This document shows, one piece after another, positions 1 through 6,509 of a stretch of DNA of 7,605 nt. This stretch comes from JALHSV01 sp964553535 (GTDB taxonomy: Bacteria; Nitrospirota; Thermodesulfovibrionia; Thermodesulfovibrionales; SM23-35), in assembly GCA_964553535.1 (NCBI GenBank), contig CAZKLK010000090.1:1-7605 (forward strand), read 5' to 3'. A program made the translations under genes and the position numbers. The notes below the pieces were generated by a model. It was not told the origin of the DNA. It made no database searches and saw nothing but the letters and a program-made list of their open reading frames with translations. Every line of letters begins with the position of its first letter. Within the stretch, counting starts at the first letter, position 1.

Positions 1-30
1 ACTGGATTCCGGCGTTCGCCGGAATGACGG
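1..30. repeat. REP-like palindromic dispersed repeat, cut by the window edge
   Basis: Positions 6-13 (ATTCCGGC) and 18-25 (GCCGGAAT) are perfect reverse complements around the 4-nt loop GTTC, followed by GACGG. Short palindromes of the form TGGATTCC..GGAATGACGG are common dispersed intergenic repeats in many Gram-negative genomes (general knowledge). Only one copy is visible here, so repetition in this genome is inferred. It lies about 50 bp beyond the tolA stop and could protect or end the tol transcript. Confidence 0.55.
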
Positions 31-38
31 TCCACACT

Positions 39-59
39 AATCCCAGAAAAACCAGGATT
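39..59 (-). terminator. Hairpin after tolA, possible weak terminator
   Basis: Read on the minus strand, AATCCTGG, loop TTTTT, CTGGGATT forms an 8-bp stem with two G-U wobbles, starting 20 nt after the tolA stop. On the plus strand the same two positions are A/C mismatches, so the structure favours minus-strand RNA. No T-run follows, so it is not a classical intrinsic terminator; it may act together with the palindrome at 6-25. Confidence 0.3.
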
Positions 60-79
60 TTGAACGATGGATTTTCTTT

Positions 80-742
80 TCATGGATAAAATCTGACTCC
101 CACATCCATCTCGTACGGAGGGGGCGCCAGCGGGCTTGCCTTTGCAAGAGCCTTCAGCGCCGACCTGTCAAAAAGGGCGTTCCCTGAACTCTTTTCCACT
201 TTTTGGACGAGAGCCGTTCCGTCCTTCAGAATCTTTATTGAGACAATTGCTTCAATATCTTTCCGGCTTATGTCGGGATAGACCCATTGCTGCCATATCT
301 CCTGAGTAATCTTCCGGTAATAGTCTTCGAACAAATCTCCCTTCGCATTGGATGAGGCGGCCGCTGCTCTTTCGCCATGGTCATGTGAGCCCGCCCTGAG
401 AGATATCATACGCCGCAGTTCAATCCTCTTTTCAATATTTTTCTTTGCCGCTAGAGCCATAATTCTGTCTTCTTTGATCTGCCTCTGCTCGATATCATTC
501 TTCGGCCTTGCTTCCTTAGCCGTTTGAGCAACGGACTGCACGGCATCTTCCATCACCCTGTCGACGCGCCCGGCGCCCGCGGATTCTTTGCGAAGGACAT
601 CAGAGCTGACGAGGTTCACGGTATAGAGCGAGGGGATAACGATGCGGTTTGACGGCTTCAATACGAGGATAAACATTAGAAATACAATCAGATGGATGGC
701 TCCGGACAGCAAAACGGCTTGTCGAAGATTTGACTCCCTCAT
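80..742 (-). CDS. tolA: TolA/TonB-family energy-transducing envelope protein
   Basis: A 220-aa periplasm-spanning protein anchored in the inner membrane, expected to couple the TolQR proton motor to Pal and the outer membrane during constriction. The N-terminal membrane helix (about residues 9-29) holds S13-x3-H17, the SxxxH motif that TolA and TonB use to engage the motor. Residues about 50-115 are charged and probably helical; residues about 137-220 form a TonB/TolA C-terminal domain with W150 and W153 and the segment APPPY (206-210). It is much shorter than E. coli TolA (421 aa), with a compact helical domain. The ATG overlaps the tolR stop as ATGA (739-742), so translation is probably coupled. 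The operon position after tolQR favours TolA, but a TonB paired with ExbBD-like proteins remains possible. No tolB or pal is visible; they could lie beyond the left edge. Confidence 0.85.
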   Translation of the reverse strand: MRESNLRQAVLLSGAIHLIVFLMFILVLKPSNRIVIPSLYTVNLVSSDVLRKESAGAGRVDRVMEDAVQSVAQTAKEARPKNDIEQRQIKEDRIMALAAKKNIEKRIELRRMISLRAGSHDHGERAAAASSNAKGDLFEDYYRKITQEIWQQWVYPDISRKDIEAIVSIKILKDGTALVQKVEKSSGNALFDRSALKALAKASPLAPPPYEMDVGVRFYP

Positions 743-1140
743 TTAACAACAATTTTCGGTTCTGTGACCATACCGAGTTTTTCTATTCCGGCCTCCTTTA
801 TATCACCCATGACTTCAACAACAAAACCATACGGGACATCCTTGTCGGCTTTCAGAAATACATTTGGGTTTAATTTGCTCACCGCTTCAAGTTTTTTCCT
901 CATTTCCGCGATCGTTGCGGGATTGTCATTTATATATATGGATCCGCCCTTTTTTATGGTGATGGTGACACGTTCCTCCGGCGGAAGATCTTTGCCTTTT
1001 GCCTTCGGGAGATTCACATCAATCCCCTGCTGAAGCAGGGGCGCCGTAATCATGAAGATTACAAGGAGGACGAGCATAACATCAACAAATGGTATTACAT
1101 TGATTTCAGAAAGCACATCCCTTTCCTTGTTAAATTTCAT
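739..1140 (-). CDS. tolR: TolR/ExbD-family proton-channel subunit
   Basis: A 133-aa inner-membrane protein that partners TolQ to turn proton flow into movement of TolA. A short cytoplasmic N terminus carries the family signature INVIPFVDVMLVLLVIFM (13-30), including the membrane Asp D20, which corresponds to the proton-carrying Asp of TolR (D23) and ExbD (D25) in E. coli. The single membrane helix spans about residues 17-36. The periplasmic domain (about 40-133) ends in a conserved-type segment with VMGDIKEAGI. Length is normal for the family (about 130-145 aa). It overlaps tolQ upstream and tolA downstream by 4 bp each (ATGA), so all three are surely one transcript. TolR and ExbD cannot be fully separated by sequence; TolR is chosen because of the tolQRA order. 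Confidence 0.92.
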   Translation of the reverse strand: MKFNKERDVLSEINVIPFVDVMLVLLVIFMITAPLLQQGIDVNLPKAKGKDLPPEERVTITIKKGGSIYINDNPATIAEMRKKLEAVSKLNPNVFLKADKDVPYGFVVEVMGDIKEAGIEKLGMVTEPKIVVK

Positions 1141-1766
1141 GATTTATCCCGTGAAAAATAATCAAGCATTTCCTCCGAAAAATCCTCCATGTCAACAATC
1201 ATTCTCCTTGCCGTGCTGAGGTAGTAGTTGTAAGCAATAACCGCGGGTATCGCCGCAGCGAGGCCGGCGGCAGTTGCTATAAGGGCCTCAGCGATACCGG
1301 GCGCGACGACGGTAAGAGATGCGGCGCCGGTCACCCCGATGCTTCTAAAGGAATTCATGATACCCCACACAGTCCCAAAAAGGCCTATAAACGGCGCCGT
1401 GGACCCTGTAGTCGCCAGAAAACTCAGGTATCTCTCAAGCTTGGCAGATTCAAGCGCCCCGTATCTTCTGAGAACCCTCCTGACCTCGCTCTTTTCCTTG
1501 TGAAGTTCATCGGCATACACCGACCTGAAAAGATTGGCTATAGGACTGATCATCAGGTGCCTTGTAGTTTGGAAAATTTCATCCGGTTGCCTGTTAGAGC
1601 GGTACGACTGCAAAAAATCAGATGATTCCTTGCTCGCTCTTGAGAAATACCGGTGCTTGTAAAATATAACCGCCCACGAGACAATGGAAAATAAAAGCAG
1701 GATGATTAGGACACCCTTCACAACTAAGCCCGCCTGGAGAATCAACTGAATCGCCGAATCTTGCAT
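1137..1766 (-). CDS. tolQ: TolQ/ExbB-family proton-channel (MotA-like) subunit
   Basis: A 209-aa polytopic inner-membrane protein forming the stator pore around TolR. Membrane segments are expected at about residues 12-34, 115-137 and 156-182. The family core is visible: TGSTAPFIGLFGTVWGIMNS (120-139), then the polar pore-lining helix with PGIAEALIATAAGLAAAIP (156-174) and AYNYY (178-182). Start choice: a GTG at 1772 would extend the protein by two residues, but GAGG with 5-nt spacing lies right before the ATG at 1766, and for the GTG that element would overlap the start itself. It is the first gene of tolQRA, with a candidate promoter at 1807-1835. The first membrane segment, long cytoplasmic loop and hairpin of two helices match TolQ rather than MotA. 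Confidence 0.93.
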   Translation of the reverse strand: MQDSAIQLILQAGLVVKGVLIILLLFSIVSWAVIFYKHRYFSRASKESSDFLQSYRSNRQPDEIFQTTRHLMISPIANLFRSVYADELHKEKSEVRRVLRRYGALESAKLERYLSFLATTGSTAPFIGLFGTVWGIMNSFRSIGVTGAASLTVVAPGIAEALIATAAGLAAAIPAVIAYNYYLSTARRMIVDMEDFSEEMLDYFSRDKS

Positions 1767-1806
1767 GATCACCTCGTAATTTTAAGATATCCTACAAATT
1801 TTATTA

Positions 1807-1835
1807 GTTAAATGAATTCCCACAAAAAAAGTCAA
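1807..1835 (-). promoter_or_regulatory. Candidate sigma70-type promoter of tolQRA
   Basis: On the minus strand TTGACT (1835-1830) is followed after 17 nt by TTTAAC (1812-1807), matching 5/6 and 4/6 of the -35 and -10 consensus. The predicted start near 1800 gives a leader of about 35 nt before the tolQ ATG. Its -35 lies just upstream of the divergent tRNA-Ser -10, so the two promoters occupy the same 50 bp. Judged by eye only. Confidence 0.5.
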
Positions 1836-1846
1836 TTAAATGTTTT

Positions 1847-1855
1847 TGTTATAAT
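1847..1855 (+). promoter_or_regulatory. Extended -10 promoter for tRNA-Ser
   Basis: TGTTATAAT is a perfect extended -10 (TGn followed by TATAAT at 1850-1855). No good -35 is present at 16-18 nt, which extended -10 promoters tolerate. Transcription would begin near 1862, about 60 nt before the tRNA, leaving a leader for RNase processing. Confidence 0.6.
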
Positions 1856-1920
1856 ACGGGTCAGATTTTCGTGTTTATTCTGTTCCGTCTTTCTTAGCCC
1901 ATAATAATTCCGTTCCGAGT

Positions 1921-2010
1921 GGAGGGGTGGCCGAGCGGTTGAAGGCGACGGTCTTGAAAATCGTTGTAGGGGTGACTCTACCGTGAGTTCGAATCTCACC
2001 CCCTCCGCCA
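1921..2010 (+). tRNA. tRNA-Ser (anticodon UGA), CCA encoded
   Basis: The gene folds as a class II tRNA. Acceptor GGAGGGG (1921-1927) pairs with CCCCTCC (2000-2006), followed by discriminator G2007 and an encoded CCA (2008-2010). The anticodon stem ACGGT/ATCGT encloses the loop CTTGAAA with anticodon TGA at 1955-1957. A long variable arm (GTAGGG/CTCTAC, one G-U) identifies a serine tRNA. The T arm is GTGAG-TTCGAAT-CTCAC (1983-1999). It reads UCA and other UCN codons. It points toward the 3' end of the ytxH-type gene 57 bp away. Confidence 0.98.
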
Positions 2011-2013
2011 TTC

Positions 2014-2062
2014 CTGACGCAAGGCATGCGTACTGTCCCGCATTAGGCATCAAATTCGTCAG
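2014..2062. terminator. Nested inverted repeats between convergent tRNA-Ser and ytxH gene
   Basis: CTGACG (2014-2019) pairs with CGTCAG (2057-2062), and inside it ATGCG (2026-2030) pairs with CGCAT (2039-2043) around an 8-nt loop. The element fills the gap between two convergent genes, where a bidirectional terminator is expected. There is no T-run on either side and the stems are short, so this is a weak call. Confidence 0.25.
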
Positions 2063-2067
2063 CAGAT

Positions 2068-2409
2068 TTAAACTCCAAAGGCTTCGGCGATTCGTTTCCT
2101 CTGTTTCTCAATAACTTTCTGTCCGTGCTCAAGATTCCTGACTATTTCTTTCTTTGCGTCATCCGAGATATCCCTTCCGCGCTCAATGACATCGGTAACC
2201 TTGTCTCTCACCTCGCCCGCAAAATCATGTATGCTGTCAACAGCATCTTCAACAAGGTGTTTTGTCTCCTTCCCAATGCGGCGCGCGGTTTTGGAAATAT
2301 CCCTGCGTGTCTCCCTGCCCGACTTGGGTGCATAAAGAAGGGCGATGGCGGCACCGATCAGTCCTCCCGCAAGAAATGCCCCGGCCATCTTCCGGTAATC
2401 GTCTCCCAT
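2068..2409 (-). CDS. YtxH-domain small membrane-anchored protein
   Basis: A 113-aa protein with one N-terminal membrane helix (about residues 8-27, rich in Gly and Ala) followed by LLYAPKSGRETRR (24-36), the signature of the YtxH family. A long charged helical tail (about 37-110), probably amphipathic or coiled-coil, follows. Family members are small, often stress-linked envelope proteins with no established biochemical activity, so no function is assigned. Start choice: the frame is open for 37 more codons upstream to 2520, but AAGGAG (2421-2416) lies 6 nt before the ATG at 2409 and a matching promoter sits at 2447-2475, so the shorter form is preferred. It diverges from ftsH and shares a palindromic control region with it, suggesting coordinated membrane-stress expression (inference). 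Confidence 0.85.
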   Translation of the reverse strand: MGDDYRKMAGAFLAGGLIGAAIALLYAPKSGRETRRDISKTARRIGKETKHLVEDAVDSIHDFAGEVRDKVTDVIERGRDISDDAKKEIVRNLEHGQKVIEKQRKRIAEAFGV

Positions 2410-2446
2410 ATCCGTCTCCTTTCTGCGCATATGATTTACATAGTAA

Positions 2447-2475
2447 ACTTTAACAGGTATGGCAGAGGGAGTCAA
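2447..2475 (-). promoter_or_regulatory. Candidate sigma70-type promoter of the ytxH-type gene
   Basis: On the minus strand TTGACT (2475-2470) is followed by a 17-nt spacer and TAAAGT (2452-2447): 5/6 and 4/6 of consensus with ideal spacing. Predicted transcription starts near 2440, upstream of the AAGGAG ribosome site, which supports the start at 2409. The -35 overlaps the left arm of the inverted repeat at 2472-2502. Confidence 0.5.
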
Positions 2476-2502
2476 CTTTTCCGCCTGTTCCTGAAAAGTT
2501 GA
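2472..2502. promoter_or_regulatory. 10-bp perfect inverted repeat in the ytxH/ftsH divergent control region (candidate operator)
   Basis: TCAACTTTTC (2472-2481) and GAAAAGTTGA (2493-2502) are exact reverse complements separated by 11 nt. Read outward, each arm is GAAAAGTTGA and ends in the TTGA of a predicted -35: TTGACT toward the ytxH-type gene and TTGAAT toward ftsH. A dimeric regulator bound here would cover both -35 elements. It could instead simply be two similar promoters facing apart. It sits upstream of both genes, so it is unlikely to be a terminator. Confidence 0.5.
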
Positions 2503-2527
2503 ATTTTTAGTAAATTTCAATCATAGT
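2499..2527 (+). promoter_or_regulatory. Candidate ftsH promoter giving a leaderless or near-leaderless mRNA
   Basis: TTGAAT (2499-2504), a 17-nt spacer and CATAGT (2522-2527) match 4/6 of consensus at each hexamer. The expected start, 6-7 nt past the -10, falls on or beside the ATG at 2533. The absence of any purine-rich ribosome site before this ATG fits that reading. The -10 is weak, and a start further upstream with unassisted translation is not excluded. Confidence 0.35.
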
Positions 2528-2532
2528 TAATC

Positions 2533-4413
2533 ATGACTGAGGACAGGAAAACAATCGCGGATCTGCTGAAAACCCCTCAGTGGAGAATCTTTGCGGCCAT
2601 AGTCATCTTTCTTCTTTTCATTTCCTTGTGGAACTTTTTTTTTAGGATTGGAACTCCCCGGCATCAGACCATAAGTTACAGCGAGTTTCTCGAACAGCTC
2701 CATGCCGGCAATATCCATTCCGTTACAATCAAAGACATGGATTTAACCGGCTCACTCCTAAAGGAAACTCCCGTTCAACATTTAGATGATAGAAAGACGG
2801 TAATGGTTAAAAATTTTCAGACCGTTCTTCCTTCCTTCCAGGGAGAGGGTCTCATCGGGCAACTTCGCGAAAAGAATGTCGTTATCGCTGTTGAGCCTTC
2901 TAAGACGACTTCGCTGCTATGGCAGATTATGATCGGTTTCCTGCCGTGGGTGCTGCTTATCGGCATCTGGATTCTTATCATGAGGCGGGCGCAGCAGTTC
3001 CAGGGAGGCCCCGGAGGTCTTTTTACCTTCGGGGCAAGCAAGGCAAAACTTTTCGATGCCAAAAAAGTCACAGTGCGGTTTTCAGATATTGCCGGCATGG
3101 ACAAAGTTAAACAGGAGCTCCGGGAGACTATCGAATTTCTCAAAGATCCTTCAAAATTTACGAGACTCGGCGCAAAAGTCCCGAAGGGTGTGCTCCTCAT
3201 AGGCCCACCGGGAACTGGGAAAACTCTTCTTGCGCGCGCCGTTGCCGGAGAGGCGCAGGTTCCCTTCTTCAGCATCAGCGGTTCTGAATTCATAGAAATG
3301 TTCGTGGGAGTCGGTGCGGCCCGCGTCAGAGACATGTTCAAGAAGGCAAAAGAATCACAGCCGAGCATGATATTTATCGATGAAATTGACGCTGTTGGCC
3401 GCACCCGCGGCGCCGGTCTTGGGGGCGGGCACGATGAACGCGAACAAACACTCAACCAGCTTCTGAGCGAAATGGACGGATTCGAATCCCACGAAGAAGT
3501 CATTGTACTTGCTGCGACAAACAGGCCGGACGTGCTCGATCCGGCGCTGCTGAGGCCCGGCCGCTTCGACAGGCATATAGTCATCGACAGGCCCGGAATA
3601 AAAGAGCGCAGGGCTATTCTCGAAATTCATACTAAGGGCAAAGTCCTGCGCGAAGATGTCGACCTCGAAAAGATCGCCCGGGGGACTCCCGGCATGACGG
3701 GAGCCGACCTCGAAAACATAGCCAACGAGGCTGCGCTTGTCGCCATCAGAAAGAACAAGGAAAAAATCGATATGAGCGATTTCGGGGAGGCGAGAGACAT
3801 CATACTGATGGGGCATGTGAGAGAAGAGGCTATTAGTGAGGCGGAAAAAAAGATAACAGCCTACCATGAGGCGGGGCATGCTCTTGTCGCATGGCATCTT
3901 CCGGGGACAGACCCCATTCATAAAGTTAGCATCATACCGCGCGGCCTCGCAATGGGAGTGACGCAGATGCTTCCGGAAGAAGACAGGCACTATTATCCTA
4001 AGACTTATCTGATGAACCGGCTGAGCGTCGCCCTTGCCGGAAGGGTATCGGAAAAGATTATATTCAACGACATCAGCAGCGGCGCACAGAGTGATTTAAA
4101 AGAAGCCACAAATCTCGCGGAAAAAATGGTCGCCCAGTGGGGCATGAGTGACAAGGTCGGGCCGGTTAACCTCGGGAGGGGGGAAGAGCATCCGTTCCTC
4201 GGAAGGGAACTCGCCCTGCCGAAACGGTACAGCGAAGAGATGGCGTGGCTGATGGATCAGGAGATCCGCGAATTGATATCCGAGGCAGAAAAGAAGGCAG
4301 TGGAAATACTGACGCTAAATCGCGAAACGCTCGTTTCGCTCGCAGAGGCTCTTGTTAAAGAAGAGGCGCTCGAACGGGAAGACATAGAGCGGATCATGAA
4401 AAAGACCGCTTAG
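2533..4413 (+). CDS. ftsH: FtsH ATP-dependent zinc metalloprotease
   Basis: A 626-aa hexameric inner-membrane AAA+ protease that extracts and degrades misassembled membrane proteins and some regulators. Order of parts: membrane helix about 18-37, periplasmic domain about 40-125, second helix about 131-150, AAA+ module about 180-430, M41 peptidase about 435-626. Visible motifs: Walker A GPPGTGKT (224-231), pore loop FVG (257-259), Walker B with D283-E284, second region of homology with arginine fingers R344 and R347, zinc site HEAGH (445-449) and third zinc ligand D521 in the SGAQSDL segment. Length is typical. The start is constrained by an in-frame TAG at 2524-2526, yet there is no ribosome site before the ATG. 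A T9 tract encodes F35-F37. The stop overlaps the convergent rsmA stop. All catalytic residues are present, so activity is expected. Confidence 0.98.
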   Translation: MTEDRKTIADLLKTPQWRIFAAIVIFLLFISLWNFFFRIGTPRHQTISYSEFLEQLHAGNIHSVTIKDMDLTGSLLKETPVQHLDDRKTVMVKNFQTVLPSFQGEGLIGQLREKNVVIAVEPSKTTSLLWQIMIGFLPWVLLIGIWILIMRRAQQFQGGPGGLFTFGASKAKLFDAKKVTVRFSDIAGMDKVKQELRETIEFLKDPSKFTRLGAKVPKGVLLIGPPGTGKTLLARAVAGEAQVPFFSISGSEFIEMFVGVGAARVRDMFKKAKESQPSMIFIDEIDAVGRTRGAGLGGGHDEREQTLNQLLSEMDGFESHEEVIVLAATNRPDVLDPALLRPGRFDRHIVIDRPGIKERRAILEIHTKGKVLREDVDLEKIARGTPGMTGADLENIANEAALVAIRKNKEKIDMSDFGEARDIILMGHVREEAISEAEKKITAYHEAGHALVAWHLPGTDPIHKVSIIPRGLAMGVTQMLPEEDRHYYPKTYLMNRLSVALAGRVSEKIIFNDISSGAQSDLKEATNLAEKMVAQWGMSDKVGPVNLGRGEEHPFLGRELALPKRYSEEMAWLMDQEIRELISEAEKKAVEILTLNRETLVSLAEALVKEEALEREDIERIMKKTA

Positions 4414-5189
4414 TTATCCTGCCCCTTCCCGCCGATGACATCCGAAAGCCGCGCAAATTCCACAATACTCAATGTTTCCGGTCTCCTTTGAGGATCGATC
4501 CCCGCTTCTTTCAGCTTTTTTTCGCTGTCACTGCTGATACTTTTCAGGGCATTTGCGATCATCTTCCTCCTGTGAGAAAAAACGGTCTTAATGATTCCGA
4601 AGAATAATCGTTCATCTTTGACGGCTACAGCGTAGTTTTTCAGAATCTGCATGCGGACTAACGCAGAATCGACTTTCGGCACAGGACGGAAAGCCTCCTT
4701 GGGGATGATCATCTGTAGGGATGGAATTGCCCGGTATTGCACCATCAGCGAAAGCACGCCGTAATCCCTGCCGCCCGGAGCCGCGACGATTCTTTCCGCC
4801 ACTTCTTTCTGAACGGTCAATGTCATGGCGCGCAGGTTATTTTTCGCGTCAAGCAGCCTGAAGATAATCGGAGTCGTTATGTAATACGGGATATTCGCTA
4901 CAACATCGAACTCAGGCAATGACTCGTATGCATATTCAAGGGCGTCTCCGTGTATCAGTTCAATATTTCCGCATCCGGCAAGCTCCGCCTTCAGCCGTGC
5001 GTATAACCTGTCATCAAGCTCTATTGCGATAACCTTGCGGGCTCTCGCACAGAGCATCTTTGTAAGCTTTCCGGGGCCGGGTCCGATTTCAACGACGAGG
5101 TCTTCGGGAGTCAATTGCGCAGACGCTATGATCTGTTCCGTTATGTGAGGATCAATAAGAAAATGCTGACCAAGTCTTTTCCTCGTCAT
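4410..5189 (-). CDS. rsmA: 16S rRNA dimethyladenosine transferase (RsmA/KsgA)
   Basis: A 259-aa cytoplasmic enzyme that uses S-adenosylmethionine to dimethylate the two adjacent adenines in helix 45 of 16S rRNA, a late checkpoint of small-subunit assembly. Seen: N-terminal RKRLGQHFLID (3-13), SAM-binding motif I EIGPGPG (34-40), acidic E57 after it, HGDALEY (80-86), catalytic motif IV NIPYYI (99-104), VQKEVAERI (126-134), the PVPKVDS segment (169-175) and FSHRRKM (204-210) in the C-terminal helical domain. Length fits the family. The ATG is preceded only by a weak GGGTGA/AGGA region. It follows the transporter gene by 60 bp on the same strand with no clear terminator between, so cotranscription is likely. 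The stop TAA (4412-4410) overlaps the ftsH stop. Classic name: ksgA. Confidence 0.97.
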   Translation of the reverse strand: MTRKRLGQHFLIDPHITEQIIASAQLTPEDLVVEIGPGPGKLTKMLCARARKVIAIELDDRLYARLKAELAGCGNIELIHGDALEYAYESLPEFDVVANIPYYITTPIIFRLLDAKNNLRAMTLTVQKEVAERIVAAPGGRDYGVLSLMVQYRAIPSLQMIIPKEAFRPVPKVDSALVRMQILKNYAVAVKDERLFFGIIKTVFSHRRKMIANALKSISSDSEKKLKEAGIDPQRRPETLSIVEFARLSDVIGGKGQDN

Positions 5190-5249
5190 GTCCTGTCACC
5201 CGCCGTTATCCATATTATCATTTTATGAAGGCAGACCAGTTGTCGCAGC

Positions 5250-6509
5250 TCAGTCCTTCGCACGAACATTCGGCGCTCCCCCCCTGACGAAAAAGAGGAT
5301 AATCAATCCTATAAGGAAAAAAGCCGCCACAGAGAGTATGGCGGGCCTCTGGCTGCCAAACGTTGTGGAAACGTAGCCGAAGATAATAGGGCCCATGACA
5401 GCCGACGACTTGCCAACCATAGAGTAGACGCCGAAATATTCTGCTTCTTTCCCTGACGGGACAAACTGGGCGTAGAAGGCACGCGATGCAGCCTGGACGG
5501 TACCAAGCCCGAGTCCCGCGCACATCGCAATAACCCAGAACTGGCTCTTCGCCCCGACGAAAAATGCTGCTACAGCCACCATTGCCCATAGAATAAGGGA
5601 CATCATGACAACTTTCTTCGGCCCCCATAAATCGATCGGTTTTGCCATGACAAGAGAGCCGGCGAGCGCAGTCGCCTGAACGCCAAGGTAGAGAAATATA
5701 AGCTCCGAGGCTTGAAATCCGAGCGTTGTCGCCGCAAAAATGCTGGAAAATACAATTACCGTGCTTACCCCGTCCTCATAGACCAGATAGGACAGGAGAA
5801 ACTTCCCCGGCTCTCTTCTTCGCAGTATTTCCCGCAATGTTGTCCGGGCCTGCCTGAAACCTTCCATCGCCGAATGAATCAGGGGAGAGGCTTTTCTCTC
5901 ATCCTCAGGCAGAAATAAAAAAGCAGGCAGCGAGCAGACTGCGAAAAAAAATGACACCATCAACCATGTCGCGCCGAAATATTCTTTCTGCACGAGGGGC
6001 AGCGCCATCAGGAGAGCGATAATAGACCCCGCATAGCCGACCATGAACCCCCACGCAGAAACCCTGCCCTGATATTCGCGCGGCGCGATTCGAGTAATAA
6101 AAGAGTTATAAAAGACGAGCCCTCCTTCCATGCCGATATTCGCTATCACAATTAACAGAAACCCCTCGATGATCATTCCTTTTCCTAAAACCGGCAGGCT
6201 TGCCACCGATAGGACACTCAGAGCCGTGTAGAAAAAAAGGAAACGCTTTCTGAGTCCGCTGGAATCAGCTATCCCGCCAAGAAAAGGTGAACTCAGCGCA
6301 ACGATGGCCATACTGATAGATATCGCCCATCCCCACCAGAGGTCACCGAGCCCCGCCTCATTTCCGACGATAACATTCGTATAGTACACAGGGAATATGA
6401 CCGCGGCTATCACTGCGGAGTAACTCGAGTTGGCAAAATCATAAAGCGTCCAGCTGATGATATGTTTTTTATTGAGGCTCACAGTTTCACCAAGGAATGA
6501 CGTTATCAT
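5250..6509 (-). CDS. UMF1/Atg22-type MFS transporter
   Basis: A 419-aa (from this start) polytopic permease with about 12 membrane helices in the inner membrane. The family signature SWTLYDFANSSYS (19-31) heads the first helix, and GGIADSSGLRKR (78-89) is the MFS motif A loop between helices 2 and 3. This combination marks the UMF1 / Atg22-like branch; yeast Atg22 exports amino acids from the vacuole, but bacterial members have no firm substrate, so none is assigned. The frame is open to an ATG at 6653, but residues before 6509 do not resemble the family. Two starts fit: ATG 6509 without a ribosome site, or GTG 6482 preceded by GGTGA at 4-nt spacing, giving MSLNKKHIISW. The end is firm. The gene lies upstream of rsmA on the same strand and diverges from the nucleotidyltransferase gene. 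Confidence 0.88.
   Translation of the reverse strand: MITSFLGETVSLNKKHIISWTLYDFANSSYSAVIAAVIFPVYYTNVIVGNEAGLGDLWWGWAISISMAIVALSSPFLGGIADSSGLRKRFLFFYTALSVLSVASLPVLGKGMIIEGFLLIVIANIGMEGGLVFYNSFITRIAPREYQGRVSAWGFMVGYAGSIIALLMALPLVQKEYFGATWLMVSFFFAVCSLPAFLFLPEDERKASPLIHSAMEGFRQARTTLREILRRREPGKFLLSYLVYEDGVSTVIVFSSIFAATTLGFQASELIFLYLGVQATALAGSLVMAKPIDLWGPKKVVMMSLILWAMVAVAAFFVGAKSQFWVIAMCAGLGLGTVQAASRAFYAQFVPSGKEAEYFGVYSMVGKSSAVMGPIIFGYVSTTFGSQRPAILSVAAFFLIGLIILFFVRGGAPNVRAKD

Noticed and set aside
764..1033. Plus-strand ORF of 89 aa over tolR
   Set aside because: Antisense to the conserved tolR sequence with no independent support.
1832..2053. Minus-strand ORF of 73 aa
   Set aside because: It is antisense to tRNA-Ser; the encoded RFELTVESPLQRFSRPSPST-type string is a known annotation artefact produced by serine tRNA genes.
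2493..2508. Inverted repeat plus TTTTT before ftsH read as an intrinsic terminator
   Set aside because: No plus-strand gene close upstream needs ending here (tRNA-Ser is 460 bp away), the stem is AT-rich with an 11-nt loop, and the position between divergent promoters suits an operator better.
2410..2520. N-terminal extension of the YtxH-type protein to 150 aa
   Set aside because: The extension runs through the predicted promoter and palindrome, and AAGGAG lies at ideal distance from the internal ATG at 2409.
2817..3584. Minus-strand ORF of 255 aa inside ftsH
   Set aside because: It lies entirely antisense to the conserved AAA+ region of ftsH and is low in recognisable protein character; a shadow of a strongly coding strand.
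3355..3990. Minus-strand ORF of 211 aa inside ftsH
   Set aside because: Antisense to the Walker B to zinc-site region of ftsH, no family resemblance, no ribosome site considered convincing.
5218..5628. Minus-strand ORF of 136 aa overlapping the MFS gene
   Set aside because: Same strand but different frame within the transporter; cysteine- and arginine-rich composition typical of a frame shadow.
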